From the NCBI GenBank assembly GCA_943737045.1, contig CALSFV010000006.1, forward strand, positions 1,302,001 through 1,366,000: 64,000 nucleotides of DNA. Direction: 5' to 3'. The notes beneath the pieces were generated by a model. It did not search any database and was not told the origin of the DNA. It was given only the letters and a program-made list of their open reading frames with translations. Shown here piece after piece: positions 12,545 through 27,989 of the stretch. Each line of letters begins with the position of its first letter. Position 1 is the first letter of the stretch. Both the position numbers and the translations under genes were made by a program. Source of the stretch: Parapristionchus giblindavisi. Taxonomy: Eukaryota; Nematoda; Chromadorea; Rhabditida; Diplogasteridae.

Positions 12545-15500
12545 TGTGGAGTTTACATCGCTGAAGATCAATAAATATGATGCGTGAAGGCCTCATACTT
12601 CTCGAAAGACTCGGTCTGAAACTATTGATATATAATTAAATCCATTATATTCGTCTTCATCACAAATAGAGTATCATTATACGATATAGTACTGAGAGAA
12701 GATCAAAGATCACAACAACACATAAACATCTTTATTCGATATCGATCAATCAATAATTCACTGTATTACCTTGTGGAGTTTACATCGCTGTAGATCAATA
12801 GATATGATGCGTGAAGGCCTCATACTTCTCGAAAGACTCGGTCTGAAACAATCGATATATAATTAAATCCGTTATTTTCGTCCTCATCACAAATACAGTA
12901 TCATAATACGATACAGTACTGAGAGAAGATCAAAGATTAAAATCACAACAACACATAAACATCTTTATTCGATATCGGTCAATCAATAATTCACTGTATT
13001 ACCTTGTGGAGTTTACATCGCTGTAGACCAATCAATATGAGGAGTGAAGGCCTCATGCTTCTCGAAAGACTCGGTCTGAAACAATAGATATATAATTAAA
13101 TCCATTATATTCGTCTTCATCACAAATAGAGTATCATTATACGATATAGTACTGAGAGAAGATCAAAGATCACAACAACACATAAACATCTTTATTCGAT
13201 ATCGATCAATCAATAATTCACTGTATTACCTTGTGGAGTTTACATCGCTGTAGATCAATAGATATGATGCGTGAAGGCCTCATACTTCTCGAAAGACTCG
13301 GTCTGAAACAATCGATATATAATTAAATCCGTTATTTTCGTCCTCATCACAAATACAGTATCATAATACGATACAGTACTGAGAGAAGATCAAAGATTAA
13401 AATCACAACAACACATAAACATCTTTATTCGATATCGATCAATCAATAATTCACTGTATTACCTTGTGGAGTTTACATCGCTGTAGATCAATAAATATGA
13501 TGCGTGAAGGCCTCATACTTCTCGAAAGACTCGGTCTGAAACAATCGATATATAATTAAATCCGTTATTTTCGTCCTCATCACAAATACAGTATCATAAT
13601 ACGATACAGTACTGAGAGAAGATCAAAGATTAAAATCACAACAACACATAAACATCTTTATTCGGTATCGATCAATCAATAATTCACTGTATTACATTGT
13701 GGAGTTTATATCGCTGTAGACCAATCAATATGAGGAGTGAAGGCCTCATGCTTCTCGAAAGACTCGGTCTGAAACAATAGATATATAATTAAATCCATTA
13801 TATTCGTCTTCATCACAAATAGAGTATCATTATACGATACAGTACTGAGAGAAGATCAAAGATCACAACAACACATTAACATCTTTATTCGGTATCGGTC
13901 AAACAATAATTCACTGTATTACCTTGTGGAGTTTACATCGCTGTAGGCCAATCAATATGAGGAGCGAAGGCCTCATACTTCTCGAAAGACTCGGTCTGAA
14001 ACAATAGATATATAATTAAATCCATTATTTTCGTCCTCATCACAAATACAGTATCATAATACGATACAGTACTGAGAGAAGATCAAAGATTAAAATCACA
14101 ACAACACATAAACATCTTTATTCGGTATCGATCAATCAATAATTCACTGTATTACATTGTGGAGTTTACATCGCTGAAGATCAATAAATATGATGCGTGA
14201 AGGCCTCATACTTCTCGAAAGACTCGGTCTGAAACTATTGATATATAATTAAATCCATTATATTCGTCTTCATCACAAATAGAGTATCATTATACGATAT
14301 AGTACTGAGAGAAGATCAAAGATCACAACAACACATAAACATCTTTATTCGATATCGATCAATCAATAATTCACTGTATTACCTTGTGGAGTTTACATCG
14401 CTGTAGATCAATAGATATGATGCGTGAAGGCCTCATACTTCTCGAAAGACTCGGTCTGAAACAATCGATATATAATTAAATCCGTTATTTTCGTCCTCAT
14501 CACAAATACAGTATCATAATACGATACAGTACTGAGAGAAGATCAAAGATTAAAATCACAACAACACATAAACATCTTTATTCGATATCGGTCAATCAAT
14601 AATTCACTGTATTACCTTGTGGAGTTTACATCGCTGTAGACCAATCAATATGAGGAGTGAAGGCCTCATGCTTCTCGAAAGACTCGGTCTGAAACAATAG
14701 ATATATAATTAAATCCATTATATTCGTCTTCATCACAAATAGAGTATCATTATACGATATAGTACTGAGAGAAGATCAAAGATCACAACAACACATAAAC
14801 ATCTTTATTCGATATCGATCAATCAATAATTCACTGTATTACCTTGTGGAGTTTACATCGCTGTAGATCAATAGATATGATGCGTGAAGGCCTCATACTT
14901 CTCGAAAGACTCGGTCTGAAACAATCGATATATAATTAAATCCGTTATTTTCGTCCTCATCACAAATACAGTATCATAATACGATACAGTACTGAGAGAA
15001 GATCAAAGATTAAAATCACAACAACACATAAACATCTTTATTCGATATCGATCAATCAATAATTCACTGTATTACCTTGTGGAGTTTACATCGCTGTAGA
15101 TCAATAAATATGATGCGTGAAGGCCTCATACTTCTCGAAAGACTCGGTCTGAAACAATCGATATATAATTAAATCCGTTATTTTCGTCCTCATCACAAAT
15201 ACAGTATCATAATACGATACAGTACTGAGAGAAGATCAAAGATTAAAATCACAACAACACATAAACATCTTTATTCGGTATCGATCAATCAATAATTCAC
15301 TGTATTACATTGTGGAGTTTATATCGCTGTAGACCAATCAATATGAGGAGTGAAGGCCTCATGCTTCTCGAAAGACTCGGTCTGAAACAATAGATATATA
15401 ATTAAATCCATTATATTCGTCTTCATCACAAATAGAGTATCATTATACGATACAGTACTGAGAGAAGATCAAAGATCACAACAACACATTAACATCTTTA

Positions 15501-15770
15501 TTCGGTATCGGTCAAACAATAATTCACTGTATTACCTTGTGGAGTTTACATCGCTGTAGGCCAATCAATATGAGGAGCGAAGGCCTCATACTTCTCGAAA
15601 GACTCGGTCTGAAACAATAGATATATAATTAAATCCATTATTTTCGTCCTCATCACAAATACAGTATCATAATACGATACAGTACTGAGAGAAGATCAAA
15701 GATTAAAATCACAACAACACATAAACATCTTTATTCGGTATCGATCAATCAATAATTCACTGTATTACAT
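12545..15770 (+). repeat. Tandem pair of a 1,613 bp seven-monomer unit
   Basis: Landmarks repeat at exactly 1,613 bp: 'ggagtgaagg' at 13,041 and 14,654 and at 13,734 and 15,347, 'gatcaatagat' near 12,800 and 14,413, and 'cattaacatc' near 13,874 and 15,487. Beyond the pair, the copy starting near 15,807 matches the older one starting near 12,121 ('cataaacatc', 'cagcacg') at 3,686 bp, so successive copies were templated on different ancestors. Confidence 0.85.
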
Positions 15771-18700
15771 TGTGGAGTTTATATCGCTGTAGACCAATCA
15801 ATATGAGGAGTGAAGGCCTCATGCTTCTCGAAAGACTCGGTCTGAAACAATAGATATATAATTAAATCCATTATATTCGTCTTCATCACAAATAGAGTAT
15901 CATTATACGATACAGTACTGAGAGAAGATCAAAGATCACAACAACACATAAACATCTTTATTCGGTATCGGTCAAACAATAATTCACTGTATTACCTTGT
16001 GGAGTTTACATCGCTGTAGGCCAATCAATATGAGGAGCGAAGGCCTCATACTTCTCGAAAGACTCGGTCTGAAACAATAGATATATAATTAAATCCATTA
16101 TTTTCGTCTTCATCACAAATACAGTATCATAATACGATACAGTACTGAGAGAAGATCAAAGATTAAAATCACAACAGCACGTAAACATCTTTATTCGATA
16201 TCGGTCAATCAATAATTCACTGCATTACCTTGTGGAGTTTACATCGCTGAAGATCAATAAATATGATGCGTGAAGGCCTCATACTTCTCGAAAGACTCGG
16301 TCTGAAACTATTGATATATAATTAAATCCATTATATTCGTCTTCATCACAAATAGAGTATCATTATACGATATAGTACTGAGAGAAGATCAAAGATCACA
16401 ACAACACATAAACATCTTTATTCGATATCGATCAATCAATAATTCACTGTATTACCTTGTGGAGTTTACATCGCTGTAGATCAATAGATATGATGCGTGA
16501 AGGCCTCATACTTCTCGAAAGACTCGGTCTGAAACAATCGATATATAATTAAATCCGTTATTTTCGTCCTCATCACAAATACAGTATCATAATACGATAC
16601 AGTACTGAGAGAAGATCAAAGATTAAAATCACAACAACACATAAACATCTTTATTCGATATCGGTCAATCAATAATTCACTGTATTACCTTGTGGAGTTT
16701 ACATCGCTGTAGACCAATCAATATGAGGAGTGAAGGCCTCATGCTTCTCGAAAGACTCGGTCTGAAACAATAGATATATAATTAAATCCATTATATTCGT
16801 CTTCATCACAAATAGAGTATCATTATACGATATAGTACTGAGAGAAGATCAAAGATCACAACAACACATAAACATCTTTATTCGATATCGATCAATCAAT
16901 AATTCACTGTATTACCTTGTGGAGTTTACATCGCTGTAGATCAATAGATATGATGCGTGAAGGCCTCATACTTCTCGAAAGACTCGGTCTGAAACAATCG
17001 ATATATAATTAAATCCGTTATTTTCGTCCTCATCACAAATACAGTATCATAATACGATACAGTACTGAGAGAAGATCAAAGATTAAAATCACAACAACAC
17101 ATAAACATCTTTATTCGATATCGATCAATCAATAATTCACTGTATTACCTTGTGGAGTTTACATCGCTGTAGATCAATAAATATGATGCGTGAAGGCCTC
17201 ATACTTCTCGAAAGACTCGGTCTGAAACAATCGATATATAATTAAATCCGTTATTTTCGTCCTCATCACAAATACAGTATCATAATACGATACAGTACTG
17301 AGAGAAGATCAAAGATTAAAATCACAACAACACATAAACATCTTTATTCGGTATCGATCAATCAATAATTCACTGTATTACATTGTGGAGTTTATATCGC
17401 TGTAGACCAATCAATATGAGGAGTGAAGGCCTCATGCTTCTCGAAAGACTCGGTCTGAAACAATAGATATATAATTAAATCCATTATATTCGTCTTCATC
17501 ACAAATAGAGTATCATTATACGATACAGTACTGAGAGAAGATCAAAGATCACAACAACACATTAACATCTTTATTCGGTATCGGTCAAACAATAATTCAC
17601 TGTATTACCTTGTGGAGTTTACATCGCTGTAGGCCAATCAATATGAGGAGCGAAGGCCTCATACTTCTCGAAAGACTCGGTCTGAAACAATAGATATATA
17701 ATTAAATCCATTATTTTCGTCTTCATCACAAATACAGTATCATAATACGATACAGTACTGAGAGAAGATCAAAGATTAAAATCACAACAGCACGTAAACA
17801 TCTTTATTCGATATCGGTCAATCAATAATTCACTGCATTACCTTGTGGAGTTTACATCGCTGAAGATCAATAAATATGATGCGTGAAGGCCTCATACTTC
17901 TCGAAAGACTCGGTCTGAAACTATTGATATATAATTAAATCCATTATATTCGTCTTCATCACAAATAGAGTATCATTATACGATATAGTACTGAGAGAAG
18001 ATCAAAGATCACAACAACACATAAACATCTTTATTCGATATCGATCAATCAATAATTCACTGTATTACCTTGTGGAGTTTACATCGCTGTAGATCAATAG
18101 ATATGATGCGTGAAGGCCTCATACTTCTCGAAAGACTCGGTCTGAAACAATCGATATATAATTAAATCCGTTATTTTCGTCCTCATCACAAATACAGTAT
18201 CATAATACGATACAGTACTGAGAGAAGATCAAAGATTAAAATCACAACAACACATAAACATCTTTATTCGATATCGGTCAATCAATAATTCACTGTATTA
18301 CCTTGTGGAGTTTACATCGCTGTAGACCAATCAATATGAGGAGTGAAGGCCTCATGCTTCTCGAAAGACTCGGTCTGAAACAATAGATATATAATTAAAT
18401 CCATTATTTTCGTCTTCATCACAAATACAGTATCATAATACGATACAGTACTGAGAGAAGATCAAAGATTAAAATCACAACAACACATAAACATCTTTAT
18501 TCGATATCGGTCAATCAATAATTCACTGTATTACCTTGTGGAGTTTACATCGCTGTAGACCAATCAATATGAGGAGCGAAGGCCTCATACTTCTCGAAAG
18601 ACTCGGTCTGAAACAATAGATATATAATTAAATCCATTATTTTCGTCTTCATCACAAATACAGTATCATAATACGATACAGTACTGAGACAAGATTTAAG

Positions 18701-20053
18701 ATTAAAATCACAACAACACGTAAACATCTTTATTCGATATCGGTCAATCAATAATTCACTGCATTACCTTGTGGAGTTTATATCGCTGTAGACCAATCAA
18801 TATGAGGAGTGAAGGCCTCATGCTTCTCGAAAGACTCGGTCTGAAACAATAGATATATAATTAAATCCATTATATTCGTCTTCATCACAAATAGAGTATC
18901 ATTATACGATACAGTACTGAGAGAAGATCAAAGATCACAACAACACATAAACATCTTTATTCGGTATCGATCAATCAATAATTCACTGTATTACATTGTG
19001 GAGTTTACATCGCTGTAGACCAATCAATATGAGGAGCGAAGGCCTCATACTTCTCGAAAGACTCGGTCTGAAACAATAGATATATAATTAAATCCATTAT
19101 TTTCGTCTTCATCACAAATACAGTATCATAATACGATACAGTACTGAGAGAAGATCAAAGATTAAAATCACAACAACACATAAACATCTTTATTCGGTAT
19201 CGGTCAATCAATAATTCACTGTATTACCTTGTGGAGTTTACATCGCTGTAGGCCAATCAATATGAGGAGCGAAGGCCTCATACTTCTCGAAAGACTCGGT
19301 CTGAAACAATAGATATATAATTAAATCCATTATTTTCGTCTTCATCACAAATACAGTATCATAATACGATACAGTACTGAGAGAAGATCAAAGATTAAAA
19401 TCACAACAACACATAAACATCTTTATTCGGTATCGGTCAATCAATAATTCAATGTATTACCTTGTGGAGTTTACATCGCTGTAGGCCAATCAATATGAGG
19501 AGCGAAGGCCTCATACTTCTCGAAAGACTCGGTCTGAAACAATAGATATATAATTAAATCCATTATTTTCGTCTTCATCACAAATACAGTATCATAATAC
19601 GATACAGTACTGAGAGAAGATCAAAGATTAAAATCACAACAGCACGTAAACATCTTTATTCGATATCGGTCAATCAATAATTCACTGCATTACCTTGTGG
19701 AGTTTACATCGCTGAAGATCAATAAATATGATGCGTGAAGGCCTCATACTTCTCGAAAGACTCGGTCTGAAACTATAGATATATAATTAAATCCATTATA
19801 TTCGTCTTCATCACAAATAGAGTATCATTATACGATATAGTACTGAGAGAAGATCAAAGATCACAACAACACATAAACATCTTTATTCGATATCGATCAA
19901 TCAATAATTCACTGTATTACCTTGTGGAGTTTACATCGCTGTAGATCAATAAATATGATGCGTGAAGGCCTCATACTTCTCGAAAGACTCGGTCTGAAAC
20001 AATCGATATATAATTAAATCCGTTATTTTCGTCCTCATCACAAATACAGTATC

Positions 20054-21439
20054 ATAATACGATACAGTACTGAGAGAAGACCAAAGATTAAAATCACAAC
20101 AACACATAAACATCTTTATTCGGTATCGGTCAATCAATAATTCACTGTATTACCTTGTGGAGTTTACATCGCTGTAGACCAATCAATATGAGGAGCGAAG
20201 GCCTCATACTTCTCGAAAGACTCGGTCTGAAACAATAGATATATAATTAAATCCATTATATTCGTCTTCATCACAAATAGAGTATCATTATACGATACAG
20301 TACTGAGAGAAGATCAAAGATCACAACAACACATAAACATCTTTATTCGGTATCGGTCAATCAATAATTCACTGTATTACATTGTGGAGTTTACATCGCT
20401 GTAGACCAATCAATATGAGGAGCGAAGGCCTCATACTTCTCGAAAGACTCGGTCTGAAACAATAGATATATAATTAAATCCATTATTTTCGTCTTCATCA
20501 CAAATACAGTATCATAATACGATACAGTACAGAGAGAAGATCAAAGATTAAAATCACAACAACACATAAACATCTTTATTCGGTATCGGTCAATCAATAA
20601 TTCACTGTATTACATTGTGGAGTTTACATCGCTGTAGATCAATAAATATGATGCGTGAAGGCCTCATACTTCTCGAAAGACTCGGTCTGAAACAATCGAT
20701 ATATAATTAAATCCGTTATTTTCGTCCTCATCACAAATACAGTATCATAATACGATACAGTACTGAGAGAAGACCAAAGATTAAAATCACAACAACACAT
20801 AAACATCTTTATTCGGTATCGGTCAATCAATAATTCACTGTATTACCTTGTGGAGTTTACATCGCTGTAGACCAATCAATATGAGGAGCGAAGGCCTCAT
20901 ACTTCTCGAAAGACTCGGTCTGAAACAATAGATATATAATTAAATCCATTATATTCGTCTTCATCACAAATAGAGTATCATTATACGATACAGTACTGAG
21001 AGAAGATCAAAGATCACAACAACACATAAACATCTTTATTCGGTATCGGTCAATCAATAATTCACTGTATTACATTGTGGAGTTTACATCGCTGTAGACC
21101 AATCAATATGAGGAGCGAAGGCCTCGTACTTCTCGAAAGACTCGGTCTGAAACAATAGATATATAATTAAATCCATTATTTTCGTCTTCATCACAAATAC
21201 AGTATCATAATACGATACAGTACAGAGAGAAGATCAAAGATTAAAATCACAACAACACATAAACATCTTTATTCGGTATCGGTCAATCAATAATTCACTG
21301 TATTACATTGTGGAGTTTACATCGCTGTAGACCAATCAATATGAGGAGCGAAGGCCTCATACTTCTCGAAAGACTCGGTCTGAAACAATAGATATATAAT
21401 TAAATCCATTATATTCGTCTTCATCACAAATAGAGTATC
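20054..21439 (+). repeat. Tandem pair of the 693 bp trimer
   Basis: 20,054-20,746 and 20,747-21,439 share 'gaagaccaaag' (20,077 and 20,770) and the private 'cagtacagagag' (20,528 and 21,221). A partial third copy follows, with 'tacagagag' again at 21,681, 460 bp on (227+233). Confidence 0.88.
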
Positions 21440-24400
21440 ATTATACGATACAGTACTGAGAGAAGATCAAAGATCACAACAACACATAAACATCTTTATT
21501 CGGTATCGGTCAATCAATAATTCACTGTATTACATTGTGGAGTTTACATCGCTGTAGACCAATCAATATGAGGAGCGAAGGCCTCATACTTCTCGAAAGA
21601 CTCGGTCTGAAACAATAGATATATAATTAAATCCATTATTTTCGTCTTCATCACAAATACAGTATCATAATACGATACAGTACAGAGAGAAGATCAAAGA
21701 TTAAAATCACAACAACACATAAACATCTTTATTCGGTATCGGTCAATCAATAATTCACTGTATTACATTGTGGAGTTTACATCGCTGTAGGCCAATCAAT
21801 ATGAGGAGCGAAGGCCTCATACTTCTCGAAAGACTCGGTCTGAAACAATAGATATATAATTAAATCCATTATTTTCGTCTTCATCACAAATACAGTATCA
21901 TAATACGATACAGTACTGAGACAAGATTTAAGATTAAAATCACAACAACACGTAAACATCTTTATTCGATATCGGTCAATCAATAATTCACTGCATTACC
22001 TTGTGGAGTTTATATCGCTGTAGACCAATCAATATGAGGAGTGAAGGCCTCATGCTTCTCGAAAGACTCGGTCTGAAACAATAGATATATAATTAAATCC
22101 ATTATATTCGTCTTCATCACAAATAGAGTATCATTATACGATACAGTACTGAGAGAAGATCAAAGATCACAACAACACATAAACATCTTTATTCGGTATC
22201 GATCAATCAATAATTCACTGTATTACATTGTGGAGTTTACATCGCTGTAGACCAATCAATATGAGGAGCGAAGGCCTCATACTTCTCGAAAGACTCGGTC
22301 TGAAACAATAGATATATAATTAAATCCATTATTTTCGTCTTCATCACAAATACAGTATCATAATACGATACAGTACTGAGAGAAGATCAAAGATTAAAAT
22401 CACAACAACACATAAACATCTTTATTCGGTATCGGTCAATCAATAATTCACTGTATTACATTGTGGAGTTTACATCGCTGTAGACCAATCAATATGAGGA
22501 GCGAAGGCCTCATACTTCTCGAAAGACTCGGTCTGAAACAATAGATATATAATTAAATCCATTATTTTCGTCTTCATCACAAATACAGTATAATAATACG
22601 ATACAGTACTGAGAGAAGATCAAAGATTAAAATCACAACAGCACGTAAACATCTTTATTCGATATCGGTCAATCAATAATTCACTGCATTACCTTGTGGA
22701 GTTTACATCGCTGAAGATCAATAAATATGATGCGTGAAGGCCTCATACTTCTCGAAAGACTCGGTCTGAAACTATAGATATATAATTAAATCCATTATAT
22801 TCGTCTTCATCACAAATAGAGTATCATTATACGATATAGTACTGAGAGAAGATCAAAGATCACAACAACACATAAACATCTTTATTCGATATCGATCAAT
22901 CAATAATTCACTGTATTACCTTGTGGAGTTTACATCGCTGTAGATCAATAAATATGATGCGTGAAGGCCTCATACTTCTCGAAAGACTCGGTCTGAAACA
23001 ATAGATATATAATTAAATCCATTATTTTCGTCTTCATCACAAATACAGTATCATAATACGATACAGTACTGAGAGAATATCAAAGATTAAAATCACAACA
23101 ACACATAAACATCTTTATTCGGTATCGGTCAATCAATAATTCACTGTATTACCTTGTGGAGTTTACATCGCTGTAGACCAATCAATATGAGGAGCGAAGG
23201 CCTCATACTTCTCGAAAGACTCGGTCTGAAACAATAGATATATAATTAAATCCATTATTTTCGTCTTCATCACAAATACAGTATCATAATACGATACAGT
23301 ACTGAGACAAGATTTAAGATTAAAATCACAACAACACTTAAACATCTTTATTCGATATCGGTCAATCAATAATTCACTGCATTACCTTGTGGAGTTTATA
23401 TCGCTGTAGACCAATCAATATGAGGAGTGAAGGCCTCATGCTTCTCGAAAGACTCGGTCTGAAACAATAGATATATAATTAAATCCATTATATTCGTCTT
23501 CATCACAAATAGAGTATCATTATACGATACAGTACTGAGAGAAGATCAAAGATCACAACAACACATAAACATCTTTATTCGGTATCGATCAATCAATAAT
23601 TCACTGTATTACATTGTGGAGTTTACATCGCTGTAGACCAATCAATATGAGGAGCGAAGGCCTCATACTTCTCGAAAGACTCGGTCTGAAACAATAGATA
23701 TATAATTAAATCCATTATTTTCGTCTTCATCACAAATACAGTATCATAATACGATACAGTACTGAGAGAAGATCAAAGATTAAAATCACAACAACACATA
23801 AACATCTTTATTCGGTATCGGTCAATCAATAATTCAATGTATTACCTTGTGGAGTTTACATCGCTGTAGGCCAATCAATATGAGGAGCGAAGGCCTCATA
23901 CTTCTCGAAAGACTCGGTCTGAAACAATAGATATATAATTAAATCCATTATTTTCGTCTTCATCACAAATACAGTATCATAATACGATACAGTACTGAGA
24001 GAAGATCAAAGATTTAAATCACAACAGCACGTAAACATCTTTATTCGATATCGGTCAATCAATAATTCACTGCATTACCTTGTGGAGTTTACATCGCTGA
24101 AGATCAATAAATATGATGCGTGAAGGCCTCATACTTCTCGAAAGACTCGGTCTGAAACTATAGATATATAATTAAATCCATTATATTCGTCTTCATCACA
24201 AATAGAGTATCATTATACGATATAGTACTGAGAGAAGATCAAAGATCACAACAACACATAAACATCTTTATTCGATATCGATCAATCAATAATTCACTGT
24301 ATTACCTTGTGGAGTTTACATCGCTGTAGATCAATAAATATGATGCGTGAAGGCCTCATACTTCTCGAAAGACTCGGTCTGAAACAATAGATATATAATT

Positions 24401-27400
24401 AAATCCATTATTTTCGTCTTCATCACAAATACAGTATCATAATACGATACAGTACTGAGAGAATATCAAAGATTAAAATCACAACAACACATAAACATCT
24501 TTATTCGGTATCGGTCAATCAATAATTCAATGTATTACCTTGTGGAGTTTACATCGCTGTAGGCCAATCAATATGAGGAGCGAAGGCCTCATACTTCTCG
24601 AAAGACTCGGTCTGAAACAATAGATATATAATTAAATCCATTATTTTCGTCTTCATCACAAATACAGTATCATAATACGATACAGTACTGAGAGAAGATC
24701 AAAGATTAAAATCACAACAGCACGTAAACATCTTTATTCGATATCGGTCAATCAATAATTCACTGCATTACCTTGTGGAGTTTACATCGCTGAAGATCAA
24801 TAAATATGATGCGTGAAGGCCTCATACTTCTCGAAAGACTCGGTCTGAAACTATAGATATATAATTAAATCCATTATATTCGTCTTCATCACAAATAGAG
24901 TATCATTATACGATATAGTACTGAGAGAAGATCAAAGATCACAACAACACATAAACATCTTTATTCGATATCGATCAATCAATAATTCACTGTATTACCT
25001 TGTGGAGTTTACATCGCTGTAGATCAATAAATATGATGCGTGAAGGCCTCATACTTCTCGAAAGACTCGGTCTGAAACAATCGATATATAATTAAATCCG
25101 TTATTTTCGTCCTCATCACAAATACAGTATCATAATACGATACAGTACTGAGAGAAGATCAAAGATTAAAATCACAACAACACATAAACATCTTTATTCG
25201 GTATCGGTCAATCAATAATTCACTGTATTACCTTGTGGAGTTTACATCGCTGTAGACCAATCAATATGAGGAGCGAAGGCCTCATACTTCTCGAAAGACT
25301 CGGTCTGAAACAATAGATATATAATTAAATCCATTATTTTCGTCTTCATCACAAATACAGTATCATAATACGATACAGTACTGAGACAAGATTTAAGATT
25401 AAAATCACAACAACACTTAAACATCTTTATTCGATATCGGTCAATCAATAATTCACTGCATTACCTTGTGGAGTTTATATCGCTGTAGACCAATCAATAT
25501 GAGGAGTGAAGGCCTCATGCTTCTCGAAAGACTCGGTCTGAAACAATAGATATATAATTAAATCCATTATATTCGTCTTCATCACAAATAGAGTATCATT
25601 ATACGATACAGTACTGAGAGAAGATCAAAGATCACAACAACACATAAACATCTTTATTCGGTATCGATCAATCAATAATTCACTGTATTACATTGTGGAG
25701 TTTACATCGCTGTAGACCAATCAATATGAGGAGCGAAGGCCTCATACTTCTCGAAAGACTCGGTCTGAAACAATAGATATATAATTAAATCCATTATTTT
25801 CGTCTTCATCACAAATACAGTATCATAATACGATACAGTACTGAGAGAAGATCAAAGATTAAAATCACAACAACACATAAACATCTTTATTCGGTATCGG
25901 TCAATCAATAATTCACTGTATTACCTTGTGGAGTTTACATCGCTGTAGGCCAATCAATATGAGGAGCGAAGGCCTCATACTTCTCGAAAGACTCGGTCTG
26001 AAACAATAGATATATAATTAAATCCATTATTTTCGTCTTCATCACAAATACAGTATCATAATACGATACAGTACTGAGAGAAGATCAAAGATTAAAATCA
26101 CAACAACACATAAACATCTTTATTCGGTATCGGTCAATCAATAATTCAATGTATTACCTTGTGGAGTTTACATCGCTGTAGGCCAATCAATATGAGGAGC
26201 GAAGGCCTCATACTTCTCGAAAGACTCGGTCTGAAACAATAGATATATAATTAAATCCATTATTTTCGTCTTCATCACAAATACAGTATCATAATACGAT
26301 ACAGTACTGAGAGAAGATCAAAGATTAAAATCACAACAGCACGTAAACATCTTTATTCGATATCGGTCAATCAATAATTCACTGCATTACCTTGTGGAGT
26401 TTACATCGCTGAAGATCAATAAATATGATGCGTGAAGGCCTCATACTTCTCGAAAGACTCGGTCTGAAACTATAGATATATAATTAAATCCATTATATTC
26501 GTCTTCATCACAAATAGAGTATCATTATACGATATAGTACTGAGAGAAGATCAAAGATCACAACAACACATAAACATCTTTATTCGATATCGATCAATCA
26601 ATAATTCACTGTATTACCTTGTGGAGTTTACATCGCTGTAGATCAATAAATATGATGCGTGAAGGCCTCATACTTCTCGAAAGACTCGGTCTGAAACAAT
26701 CGATATATAATTAAATCCGTTATTTTCGTCCTCATCACAAATACAGTATCATAATACGATACAGTACTGAGAGAAGACCAAAGATTAAAATCACAACAAC
26801 ACATAAACATCTTTATTCGGTATCGGTCAATCAATAATTCACTGTATTACCTTGTGGAGTTTACATCGCTGTAGACCAATCAATATGAGGAGCGAAGGCC
26901 TCATACTTCTCGAAAGACTCGGTCTGAAACAATAGATATATAATTAAATCCATTATATTCGTCTTCATCACAAATAGAGTATCATTATACGATACAGTAC
27001 TGAGAGAAGATCAAAGATCACAACAACACATAAACATCTTTATTCGGTATCGATCAATCAATAATTCACTGTTTTACATTGTGGAGTTTACATCGCTGTA
27101 GACCAATCAATATGAGGAGCGAAGGCCTCATACTTCTCGAAAGACTCGGTCTGAAACAATAGATATATAATTAAATCCATTATTTTCGTCTTCATCACAA
27201 ATACAGTATCATAATACGATACAGTACTGAGAGAAGATCAAAGATTAAAATCACAACAACACATAAACATCTTTATTCGGTATCGGTCAATCAATAATTC
27301 ACTGTATTACCTTGTGGAGTTTACATCGCTGTAGGCCAATCAATATGAGGAGCGAAGGCCTCATACTTCTCGAAAGACTCGGTCTGAAACAATAGATATA

Positions 27401-27989
27401 TAATTAAATCCATTATTTTCGTCTTCATCACAAATACAGTATCATAATACGATACAGTACTGAGAGAAGATCAAAGATTAAAATCACAACAACACATAAA
27501 CATCTTTATTCGGTATCGGTCAATCAATAATTCAATGTATTACCTTGTGGAGTTTACATCGCTGTAGGCCAATCAATATGAGGAGCGAAGGCCTCATACT
27601 TCTCGAAAGACTCGGTCTGAAACAATAGATATATAATTAAATCCATTATTTTCGTCTTCATCACAAATACAGTATCATAATACGATACAGTACTGAGAGA
27701 AGATCAAAGATTAAAATCACAACAGCACGTAAACATCTTTATTCGATATCGGTCAATCAATAATTCACTGCATTACCTTGTGGAGTTTACATCGCTGAAG
27801 ATCAATAAATATGATGCGTGAAGGCCTCATACTTCTCGAAAGACTCGGTCTGAAACTATAGATATATAATTAAATCCATTATATTCGTCTTCATCACAAA
27901 TAGAGTATCATTATACGATATAGTACTGAGAGAAGATCAAAGATCACAACAACACATAAACATCTTTATTCGATATCGATCAATCAATA

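Larger units (their letters stand above)
8191..18560. repeat. Satellite block B with 6-mer and 7-mer higher-order repeats
   Basis: Monomers alternate between 233 and 227 bp. Diagnostic variants include 'cagcacgtaaac', 'gctgaagatcaataaat', 'aactattgatat', 'caatcgatat', 'ccgttattttcgtcc', 'gatcaatagatatgatg' and 'ggagtgaaggcctcatgc'. From 8,978 the multimer period is 1,386 bp (5 monomers... counted as four of 233 and two of 227). From about 12.1 kb the period is 1,613 bp (four of 233, three of 227), with a longer 2,073 bp step between the 13.7 and 15.8 kb copies. The private variant 'cattaacatc' near 13,874, 15,487 and 17,560 tracks these steps. No gene or foreign insertion is seen. Confidence 0.9.

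Noticed and set aside
20212..20226. A genuine CENP-B box
   Set aside because: Two of nine core positions mismatch (first T and last G), and a match this good is expected by chance at about this frequency. Kept only as a weak observation among the findings.
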